From CALSPH01 sp041690035 (lineage in GTDB: Bacteria > Bacteroidota > Bacteroidia > NS11-12g > UBA955), in NCBI GenBank assembly GCA_041690035.1, contig JBDNFC010000052.1:1-22129 (forward strand): DNA of 22,129 nt. Direction: 5' to 3'. This document shows, piece after piece, positions 16,250 to 22,129 of this stretch (positions are counted from its first letter, which is position 1; each line of letters opens with the position of its first letter). The notes below the pieces were generated by a model. It saw only the letters and a program-made list of their open reading frames with translations, was not told the DNA's origin and ran no database searches. Position numbers and translations under genes: made by a program.

Positions 16250-16257
16250 CAAAAATA
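16250..16257 (-). promoter_or_regulatory. Candidate -7 box for the mlaE operon
   Basis: Minus-strand TATTTTTG fits TAnnTTTG and would give a leader of about 19 nt before the TTG start at 16225. It is only 5 bp from the plus-strand box, so the two promoters would face each other. No clear -33 element is seen. Confidence 0.33.
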
Positions 16258-16305
16258 CTATAATTTAGTTTTAAAAAAAAAGTATTCCTTATAGCAATTA
16301 AATTT

Positions 16306-16986
16306 ATGATTAAAAAGAAGATAAAGACCATTTTAATTAGTGGCGCATCAGAGGGCATAGGAAAAGCAATTGCACTTAAGTTTTTGAAAAAAGGGTTTTT
16401 GGTTTTAGGTATTGGCAGAAATAAAAAAAAATTAGATGCCATTAAGCATGATAGTTTTATCGGTATAGTAGCTGATTTAAGTAAAAAAGAAACTTTTGCT
16501 GACTTAAAAAATGTGCTTGATAGCTATCATTTTGATATTTTAGTAAATAATGCCGGGGTCTTTATTCCTGGAAAATTAAGCGATGAGAAAGAAGGCATTT
16601 ATGAACAAACAATGCAAACTAATATTGATTCTGCTTATTATCTAACAAGATTGGTGATTCCAAAAATTAATGTAGGGGGATACATATTTAATATGTGCTC
16701 TACTGCAAGCCAAATGGGCTACCCAAATGGAGGAAGCTATTGTATTAGTAAGTTTGCTCTTTTGGGTTTTACAAAAGCGCTTCGGGAAGAGTTTAAAGGA
16801 AAAATTGCAGTATCAGCAATAATGCCAGGCGCTACTTATACAAATTCTTGGGCCGATAGTACAGAACCAAAAGAAAGATTTATTAAACCAAATGATATTG
16901 CAGAAATAATCTATACCGCCTACAAAATAAGAAAACATACCGTAGTAGAAGAGATAGTATTGAGACCCCATTTGGGAGATTTTTAA
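16306..16986 (+). CDS. Short-chain dehydrogenase/reductase (SDR family)
   Basis: A 226-residue classical SDR oxidoreductase with a Rossmann fold. The cofactor motif GASEGIG is at 13-19; Arg38 after the second strand (GIGRN) suggests NADP(H) preference. NNAG is at 81-84. The catalytic tetrad can be read as Asn106, Ser132 (MCSTAS), Tyr145 and Lys149 (SYCISK), with Ser and Tyr 13 residues apart as expected. The C-terminal part contains PGATYTNSW and RPHLGDF. The substrate cannot be told from the sequence; it is slightly short for the family (usually about 250). It is a single gene, divergent from mlaE and followed by the T9SS-sorted protein with its own promoter. Start ATG 16306-16308 directly precedes the first strand. 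Confidence 0.92.
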   Translation: MIKKKIKTILISGASEGIGKAIALKFLKKGFLVLGIGRNKKKLDAIKHDSFIGIVADLSKKETFADLKNVLDSYHFDILVNNAGVFIPGKLSDEKEGIYEQTMQTNIDSAYYLTRLVIPKINVGGYIFNMCSTASQMGYPNGGSYCISKFALLGFTKALREEFKGKIAVSAIMPGATYTNSWADSTEPKERFIKPNDIAEIIYTAYKIRKHTVVEEIVLRPHLGDF

Positions 16987-17007
16987 CTATTTTTAACTAT
17001 TTTTAAT
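16981..17007 (+). repeat. Short tandem repeat over the dehydrogenase stop codon
   Basis: The 10-nt unit TTTTAACTAT occurs twice in tandem (16981-16990, 16991-17000), followed by a partial third unit TTTTAAT. The first unit includes the TAA stop codon (16984-16986). A short slippage product; no function assigned. Confidence 0.6.
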
Positions 17008-17012
17008 TAAAA

Positions 17013-17045
17013 TTGCAATATTAAGACAATATTAATTTAGATTTG
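17013..17045 (+). promoter_or_regulatory. Bacteroidetes-type promoter of the T9SS-sorted protein gene
   Basis: TTG (17013-17015) and TAGATTTG (17038-17045) are separated by 22 nt, matching -33/-7 elements TTG-N(19-23)-TAnnTTTG. The predicted start is near 17051, giving a leader of about 32 nt that ends in an A-rich stretch before ATG 17083. Confidence 0.7.
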
Positions 17046-17082
17046 CGCTACATTTGAAACAAATATATAATATAAAAAAAAC

Positions 17083-18420
17083 ATGAAAAAAATTTTACTA
17101 ATCGCAGGAATGTTTGCTATTGGAATTGTCGCCACTGCGCAAGAAAAAGTTATCGATAACAGTCCAAGGTATAATGACGCTGGTAACGCTGGAGAAGTGA
17201 GAGACCTCAACGCTAAAAGTTTAAGAAGAGATCCAACTTCTGGTTGGTATCTGCCAATAAACTGGCTACAGGCTGCTTCTTCGAATCCTAATAATTGGTC
17301 TTCGTTTGTTTCCCTAATGTTTCCAGACTCTTCTGTTTTTAATATTGACAATACTTCTACAACCGATACCACCCACATAAAAGTAGGTCATAACGATCAT
17401 TCTTGGGGTTTTGCTTTTGATCCTGTAGATGAGTTAATTGCTGGAGACCCTAATGGTCTTGCTGTTTATTCTCGGCACATGAATTATAGTTGGGATTCTT
17501 TGTATTTTAGGTACGGTTATGTGCGTCAGATAGATTCTATAGATAAAGGCGCTGGTTTAGTACCAGTGGTAGATACGCTTATAGTTAGGTATTACACCTT
17601 TTCTACGGGAGGATTAACTACTGGAACGCTAACTGGTGGTGGATTGTTTGGAAATGTAAATGGCTATAATGCTAGTTTAAGATATGCACCTACCGCGTTC
17701 AAAACAGATAGAATACGACTAACAAGCGCAGACTCTACGTCAAGAACTGCTTCTGGTTGGTTAAGTAATCAATACACACTGCCTGTTAATCAAAATATAC
17801 CAAGCGGTTCTGTTAATAGAAGAAATAACCTTTTTGGTTTTACTGTGCATTTCAAACCTGGTACAAGCTATTCTTTCGGAGATACTTTAATTGACTTAAC
17901 TGATGCGCAAAACATTAAACCAGTAAAAAAACACAATTATTTTTTAATGCGTTTTTCTACTGACAATAATAGTCAAACTTCTCAAGTGCCCACAGATAAA
18001 AATTACAACAATGCGCTAAAAATGAGTAAATTTACACAATATACTGCTGGCAATGGTTGGTTAGGTTACATACCTGGAAATGCATTTTTTCAAAATCAAT
18101 ATTTAGATTGTGGTTTCTTTGCTTCTTCTACAAGATTATCTGTGAATGGATTAGAAAATAAAGGAATAACTATTGGTCAAATTTATCCTAACCCTGCAAA
18201 TGGCTCTAACGTAATTATTCCAGTTACTTTTATTAATAGCAACTTAGTAACTATTAGTATTATAGATGTTACAGGAAAAGTGATTTCTACTTCCTCAGAA
18301 AATGTAGCATCAGGGAAATCAGATTTAGCGGTTAATACAAATGGATTATCCACAGGTGTTTATACTATAAATGTATCTGTAGATGGTATTTCTACTGCTC
18401 AAAAAATAATGATTAACTAG
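17083..18420 (+). CDS. Secreted protein with T9SS type A sorting domain, function unknown
   Basis: A 445-residue secreted protein. The signal peptide MKKILLIAGMFAIGIVATAQ is followed by a large beta-rich middle part that I cannot assign. Notable segments there are HSWGFAFDP, NYSWDSLYFRYGYVRQ, a Gly/Thr-rich stretch (TGGLTTGTLTGGGLFG, about residues 174-189) and NNLFGFTVHFKPGTSYSFGDTLIDL. The last 80 residues form a type A C-terminal sorting domain (QIYPNPANGS, ISIIDVTGKVIS, NGLSTGVYTINV, ending QKIMIN) that directs export through T9SS and surface attachment or release. It appears monocistronic: its own consensus promoter lies 37 nt upstream and a strong terminator follows. That arrangement suggests independent, possibly high expression. 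It shows no HmuY pattern, unlike the T9SS-sorted protein at 8598-9902. Confidence 0.88.
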   Translation: MKKILLIAGMFAIGIVATAQEKVIDNSPRYNDAGNAGEVRDLNAKSLRRDPTSGWYLPINWLQAASSNPNNWSSFVSLMFPDSSVFNIDNTSTTDTTHIKVGHNDHSWGFAFDPVDELIAGDPNGLAVYSRHMNYSWDSLYFRYGYVRQIDSIDKGAGLVPVVDTLIVRYYTFSTGGLTTGTLTGGGLFGNVNGYNASLRYAPTAFKTDRIRLTSADSTSRTASGWLSNQYTLPVNQNIPSGSVNRRNNLFGFTVHFKPGTSYSFGDTLIDLTDAQNIKPVKKHNYFLMRFSTDNNSQTSQVPTDKNYNNALKMSKFTQYTAGNGWLGYIPGNAFFQNQYLDCGFFASSTRLSVNGLENKGITIGQIYPNPANGSNVIIPVTFINSNLVTISIIDVTGKVISTSSENVASGKSDLAVNTNGLSTGVYTINVSVDGISTAQKIMIN

Positions 18421-18440
18421 GTTAGCATTTAAAAACTTAT

Positions 18441-18475
18441 AAAAAAACAGCTTGACTTTTCAAGCTGTTTTTTTT
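18441..18475 (+). terminator. Strong intrinsic terminator
   Basis: Core stem ACAGCTTG (18447-18454) and CAAGCTGT (18461-18468) with the loop ACTTTT, extended by A/T pairs and followed by an unbroken T run to 18475. The perfect stem and T tract make it a convincing rho-independent terminator 20 nt after the T9SS-sorted gene. It is also A-rich upstream, so it could work in both directions. Confidence 0.9.
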
Positions 18476-18514
18476 ATGCTATTTTGTCTGTAATACTTAA
18501 TTTTTTCTGCCTTT

Positions 18515-18546
18515 TTGGCACTTTTTTAAAAGTGGATAGTTATTTG
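18515..18546 (+). promoter_or_regulatory. Candidate clpB promoter with a central palindrome
   Basis: TTG (18515-18517) and GTTATTTG (18539-18546, 6 of 8 to TAnnTTTG including the TTTG part) are 21 nt apart. Between them lies the perfect inverted repeat CACTTTT-TT-AAAAGTG (18519-18534). A repeat placed between -33 and -7 would suit an operator controlling clpB, a heat-shock gene. It is not the CIRCE sequence. Confidence 0.4.
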
Positions 18547-18559
18547 ACTAATTTAATAT

Positions 18560-21169
18560 ATGAACTTTGAAAAATTAACCATTAAATCACAAGAAGTGAT
18601 TGAAGAGGCAAAACAAATTGCAGCTTCTTTAAATAATCAGAGCATAGAGCCCCTGCATTTGCTAAAAGCGATTTGCCAAATTGATAAAGATATTTTGCCC
18701 TTTATTGCAGCTAAATGCAATACAAATGTAGCATCAATTAATGATGTGCTTGATATTGTTATCAAAAAAATACCTAAGGTAGATGGTGGAAACCAATTTA
18801 TTTCTCCCAGTTTAGACAAAGTGTTCAACGCGGCAGAAAGTTTTACCAAAAAAAATCAAGATGAATTTATTGCTTTAGAAAATTTAATATTAGGATTGTT
18901 AAGTGTTAAAGATAAAGCTACAGAAATATTAAATGATGCGCAAATAAATTTAAAAAATGCAGAAAATGCGATTAAAGAGCTTAAAGGAGATCGTAAAGTA
19001 AGTTCGCAAAGCGGAGATGAGCAGTATAATTCCTTGGCCAAATATGCGGTAAATTTGAATGATCAAGCTTATAAAGGAAAATTGGATCCAGTTATAGGCA
19101 GGGACGAAGAAATTAGGAGAGTGCTTCAAATTTTGAGCAGAAGAACTAAAAACAATCCTATTTTGATTGGAGAGCCGGGTGTAGGCAAAACAGCTATTGC
19201 TGAAGGCTTAGCCAATCGCATTGTAAATGGAGATGTACCCGAAAATTTAAAACACAAAACAGTTTATTCTTTAGATTTAAGCGCGCTAATAGCCGGTGCA
19301 AAATTTAAAGGAGAGTTTGAAGAAAGGTTAAAGGCAGTGGTAAAGGAAGTAATTAATGCCCATGGCGAAGTGATATTATTTATAGACGAAATACACACCT
19401 TAGTAGGTGCAGGCAAATCTGATGGAGCAATGGATGCAGCCAATATACTTAAACCCGCTTTGGCGAGAGGAGAGTTAAGGGCAATTGGCGCAACTACTTT
19501 TGATGAATATCAAAAATATATTGAGAAAGACAAGGCATTAGAAAGGCGTTTTCAAAAAGTAATGGTAAATGAGCCCGACTCAAGCGCGGCTATAGCAATA
19601 TTAAGGGGATTGAAAGAGCGTTATGAAACCCATCATAAAGTTAGAATATTAGATGAATCGATTATTGCAGCTGTAACGCTTAGTCAAAGGTATATTTCTG
19701 ACCGTTTTTTGCCAGATAAAGCAATCGATTTAATGGATGAGGCTGCAGCAAAATTGAGGCTAGAATTAGATTCTGTGCCAGAAGAAATTGACGAATTAAA
19801 TAGAAAAATAATGCAATTAGAGATTGAGAGAGCCGCTATTATTGCAGAACATGATGAAGAAAAGCGTAGTAAAATAAATAAAAATTTAGTAACACTCACT
19901 GAAGAAAAAATAGCACTAACGGCAAAGTGGAAAGCAGAAAAAAATGTGGTGGAAGAAATTCAATCACAAAAATCTAATATTGAGCATTTTAAATTTGAGG
20001 CAGAAAAGGCAGAGCGAAACGGAGACTATGCAAAAGTTGCAGAATTACGGTATGGAAAAATTAAGGAAAGTGAGCAAAAATTAGATGCGCTAAATGAGAC
20101 TCTGCTAAATTTGCAAAAAGAAAAGTCGATACTAAAAGAAGTAGTAGATGCAGAGGATATTGCAGAAGTGGTAAGCCGATGGACAGGTATTCCTGTTAAA
20201 AAAATGATTATGAGCGAAAAAGAAAAATTGCTCAATTTAGAGGACGCCTTGCACAAACAAGTTGTGGGGCAAAATGAAGCTGTGATAGCTGTGGCAGATG
20301 CGGTGCGCAGAAGCAGAGCAGGATTAAATGATAAAAATAAGCCCTATGGCAGCTTTATTTTTTTAGGCACAACAGGGGTAGGCAAAACTGAACTTGCTAA
20401 AGCCTTGGCCAATGAATTATTTGACAGTGAAAATGCATTAATCCGCATCGATATGAGCGAGTATCAAGAAAAATTTACCATTTCTAGACTCATTGGTGCG
20501 CCCCCAGGATATGTGGGTTATGAAGAGGGCGGGCAATTAACAGAAGCCATAAGAAGAAAACCTTATGCAGTAATATTATTAGATGAAATAGAAAAAGCAC
20601 ACCCTGATATTTTTAATATTTTGCTTCAAGTATTAGAAGATGGAAGATTAACGGACGGAAAAGGCAGAATTGTCAATTTTAAAAACACTATGATAATTAT
20701 GACTTCTAATTTGGGCTCTGATATTATCATGCAACAATATGATAATTTGGAATCCAATGTTAATAGGGAAGCTGTTGTTGCCAAAACTAAATTACAGGTA
20801 TATCAATTATTGAAAAATACAATAAAGCCAGAATTTTTAAATAGAATTGATGAAGTAATCATGTTTGAGCCTCTTGATAGAGAAAGTATTAAAGCGATTG
20901 TTAAGATTCAATTAGATAAATTAATAAAGGAGCTAGCAGTAAATAATTATTTGATTAGCTATACAGAAGAGGCCGTAGAATGGCTTGCTCAATTGGGTTA
21001 TGACCCTCAGTTTGGTGCAAGGCCATTAAAAAGAATTATTCATAGGCAAGTGATAAATCAACTTTCTAAAGAGATTTTATCCGATAATTTTATTAAGGCT
21101 TCACCCATAGTGCTAGATTGTTTTGATCAAAAAATTATTTTTAGAAAAGAAAATGTGAAACCGCTCTAA
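18560..21169 (+). CDS. clpB: ATP-dependent disaggregase ClpB
   Basis: An 869-residue Hsp100 disaggregase that works with DnaK to rescue aggregated proteins after stress. In order: N-terminal Clp repeat domain (about 1-145); first AAA+ domain with Walker A GEPGVGKT (about 204-211) and Walker B ILFIDEIHTL (about 273); the coiled-coil middle domain (about 405-535), which sets ClpB apart from ClpA; and the second AAA+ domain with Walker A GTTGVGKT (about 604) and Walker B VILLDEIEKAHPD (about 671), plus the sensor-2 segment GARPLKR (about 819). No ClpP-docking IGL/IGF loop is needed or seen. The length is normal for ClpB. It starts at ATG 18560-18562 after a terminator and a candidate palindrome-containing promoter. 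The antiporter gene follows after 31 nt. Confidence 0.98.
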   Translation: MNFEKLTIKSQEVIEEAKQIAASLNNQSIEPLHLLKAICQIDKDILPFIAAKCNTNVASINDVLDIVIKKIPKVDGGNQFISPSLDKVFNAAESFTKKNQDEFIALENLILGLLSVKDKATEILNDAQINLKNAENAIKELKGDRKVSSQSGDEQYNSLAKYAVNLNDQAYKGKLDPVIGRDEEIRRVLQILSRRTKNNPILIGEPGVGKTAIAEGLANRIVNGDVPENLKHKTVYSLDLSALIAGAKFKGEFEERLKAVVKEVINAHGEVILFIDEIHTLVGAGKSDGAMDAANILKPALARGELRAIGATTFDEYQKYIEKDKALERRFQKVMVNEPDSSAAIAILRGLKERYETHHKVRILDESIIAAVTLSQRYISDRFLPDKAIDLMDEAAAKLRLELDSVPEEIDELNRKIMQLEIERAAIIAEHDEEKRSKINKNLVTLTEEKIALTAKWKAEKNVVEEIQSQKSNIEHFKFEAEKAERNGDYAKVAELRYGKIKESEQKLDALNETLLNLQKEKSILKEVVDAEDIAEVVSRWTGIPVKKMIMSEKEKLLNLEDALHKQVVGQNEAVIAVADAVRRSRAGLNDKNKPYGSFIFLGTTGVGKTELAKALANELFDSENALIRIDMSEYQEKFTISRLIGAPPGYVGYEEGGQLTEAIRRKPYAVILLDEIEKAHPDIFNILLQVLEDGRLTDGKGRIVNFKNTMIIMTSNLGSDIIMQQYDNLESNVNREAVVAKTKLQVYQLLKNTIKPEFLNRIDEVIMFEPLDRESIKAIVKIQLDKLIKELAVNNYLISYTEEAVEWLAQLGYDPQFGARPLKRIIHRQVINQLSKEILSDNFIKASPIVLDCFDQKIIFRKENVKPL

Positions 21170-21185
21170 ACTAGAATAATTATTA

Positions 21186-21193
21186 TAAATTTG
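21186..21193 (+). promoter_or_regulatory. -7 box of the antiporter gene
   Basis: TAAATTTG fits TAnnTTTG and ends 7 nt before the ATG at 21201, so the leader would be very short. No -33 TTG at standard distance. Confidence 0.45.
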
Positions 21194-21200
21194 CCCCATT

Positions 21201-22129
21201 ATGGTATTGAGTATTGTACTTCTTTTGGTTGGTTTTGTTTTGCTTATTGTAGGTGCAGTTAAATTAGTAGATGGTGCAAGTTCTGTTTCTAGAAACTTTA
21301 ATATACCCAATATTGTAATCGGATTAACTATTGTAGCTTTTGGCACCTCTGCACCAGAACTCGTGGTAAATGTTTTATCGTCTTTGGAAGGACACACAGG
21401 ACTTGTTATGGGCAATGTTGTTGGCAGTAATATCTTTAATGTTTGCGGTATTTTGGGTGTTTGTGCCTTGTTTGCTCCCCTTACAGTTCAGCGTAAAACT
21501 ACTTGGCTTGAGATTCCTTTTAATATTCTAACAGCCTTGATGCTATTAGTTTTGTGTGCAGATATATATGAAAATAATGCCAATGAAAATATTTTAACAA
21601 GAGGAGATGGTATTATATTGCTTGGTTTTTTTGTTATTTTTTTAGTTTACAATATCAATTTAGCTGCAAGCAATAAAGATGAAGTAGATGATGCAGATAT
21701 ATTAGATGTAAAAAGAGGAAATGGTATTTCAATCTTATTAATAATTATTGGTCTAGTAGGCTTAGTGATAGGAGGTAAGTTAATTGTGGATAATGCAGTG
21801 CAAATAGCAAGTGCTTTTGGGCTTTCTGAAAGGATTGTAGGTTTAACGATAGTTTCTATTGGCACTTCTTTGCCAGAGTTAGCTACCTCGATAGCAGCAG
21901 TGCGAAAAGGAAAATTAGATATTGCAGTGGGTAATGTAATTGGTTCAAACATTTTTAATATTTCCTTTGTTTTAGGCATTAGTGCTACCATTTGTTCAGT
22001 ACCAGTGCCTAATAGCTCATTTTTTGACCTCTTTTTTAATTTAGCTATTTCGATACTTTTATTTGCCTTTGTTTTAATCAGAAGAAAGAAAGGATTACAA
22101 AAATTAGAAGCCATATTTTTTCTGTCTAT
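21201..22129 (+). CDS. Na+/Ca2+ antiporter, CaCA family (YrbG-like), 3' end missing
   Basis: The reading frame is open from ATG 21201 to the window end without a stop (309 full codons), so the gene is truncated by the window edge. It encodes a polytopic inner-membrane protein with the internal duplication of the CaCA superfamily. The two alpha repeats are visible: GLTIVAFGTSAPEL from residue 41 with GNVVGSNIFN from 71, and GLTIVSIGTSLPEL from residue 214 with GNVIGSNIFN from 244. The acidic residues in the PEL motifs are the family's ion-binding positions. Between the halves is a hydrophilic, acidic linker (NKDEVDDADILD, about 156-167). Such proteins exchange Ca2+ for Na+ (or H+). About 310-320 residues is typical, so only a few residues are likely missing. 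It is 31 nt downstream of clpB. Confidence 0.92.
   Translation, partial: MVLSIVLLLVGFVLLIVGAVKLVDGASSVSRNFNIPNIVIGLTIVAFGTSAPELVVNVLSSLEGHTGLVMGNVVGSNIFNVCGILGVCALFAPLTVQRKTTWLEIPFNILTALMLLVLCADIYENNANENILTRGDGIILLGFFVIFLVYNINLAASNKDEVDDADILDVKRGNGISILLIIIGLVGLVIGGKLIVDNAVQIASAFGLSERIVGLTIVSIGTSLPELATSIAAVRKGKLDIAVGNVIGSNIFNISFVLGISATICSVPVPNSSFFDLFFNLAISILLFAFVLIRRKKGLQKLEAIFFLS

Noticed and set aside
17037..17378. Minus-strand open frame of 113 codons over the start of the T9SS-sorted protein gene
   Set aside because: It covers the promoter and signal peptide of a well-supported plus-strand gene and has no homology signal that I recognise.
18519..18534. CIRCE/HrcA operator before clpB
   Set aside because: The palindrome CACTTTTTTAAAAGTG has 7-bp arms with a 2-nt spacer and does not match TTAGCACTC-N9-GAGTGCTAA.
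21113..22114. Minus-strand open frames opposite the antiporter gene (21113-21415 and 21647-22114)
   Set aside because: The plus strand encodes a clear CaCA antiporter with both alpha repeats; these are antisense shadows.

Overview
The window looks like chromosomal DNA of a low-GC member of the Bacteroidota (Bacteroidetes), possibly of the Chitinophagales/Sphingobacteriales type; the order is an inference. Four things point there. Several genes are preceded by the Bacteroidetes-type promoter box TAnnTTTG. There is a PorP/SprF-family outer-membrane protein and two cargo proteins with type IX secretion (T9SS) type A C-terminal sorting domains. HmuY-family proteins and an S46 peptidase are present. 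A YtxJ-type bacilliredoxin suggests bacillithiol use. No phage, transposase, CRISPR array or integrase was found; all recognisable genes look intact except the last one, which runs off the window.

Layout, left to right. A tRNA-Ser(GGA) (36-120, +) is followed by a long block on the minus strand. It holds a PorP/SprF-like protein (170-1189), a 457-bp non-coding gap with several palindromes, the transcription-repair coupling factor mfd (1647-4943), ytxJ (5000-5353), and a three-gene uptake cassette. The cassette is transcribed as T9SS-sorted HmuY-like protein (9902-8598), TonB-dependent receptor (8590-6377) and HmuY-like surface lipoprotein (6380-5370). To its right, also on the minus strand, is a run transcribed mlaE-like permease, mlaF-like ATPase, small lipoprotein, S46 dipeptidyl-peptidase, clpP, clpX (16225 down to 10095). 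The first four of these are overlapping or 3 nt apart. From 16306 the genes are on the plus strand: a short-chain dehydrogenase, a T9SS-sorted protein of unknown function with a clear promoter and terminator, clpB, and the start of a CaCA-family Na+/Ca2+ antiporter.

Functionally the window combines housekeeping protein quality control (ClpP, ClpX, ClpB) and DNA repair (Mfd) with envelope functions: outer-membrane lipid transport (MlaE/F), oligopeptide degradation (S46, predicted DPP11-like specificity) and probable heme or other metal-ligand capture. The cassette is the most interesting accessory unit. Two clearly paralogous HmuY-like proteins appear to be delivered by different routes, one by T9SS and one as a lipoprotein carrying a surface-export signal, and they flank their receptor.

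Two trends at gene starts recur. Three genes (mfd, the TonB receptor, mlaE) have no usable ATG and appear to start at TTG. In four genes the TAnnTTTG box ends only 6-9 nt before the start codon, predicting very short or absent 5' leaders.
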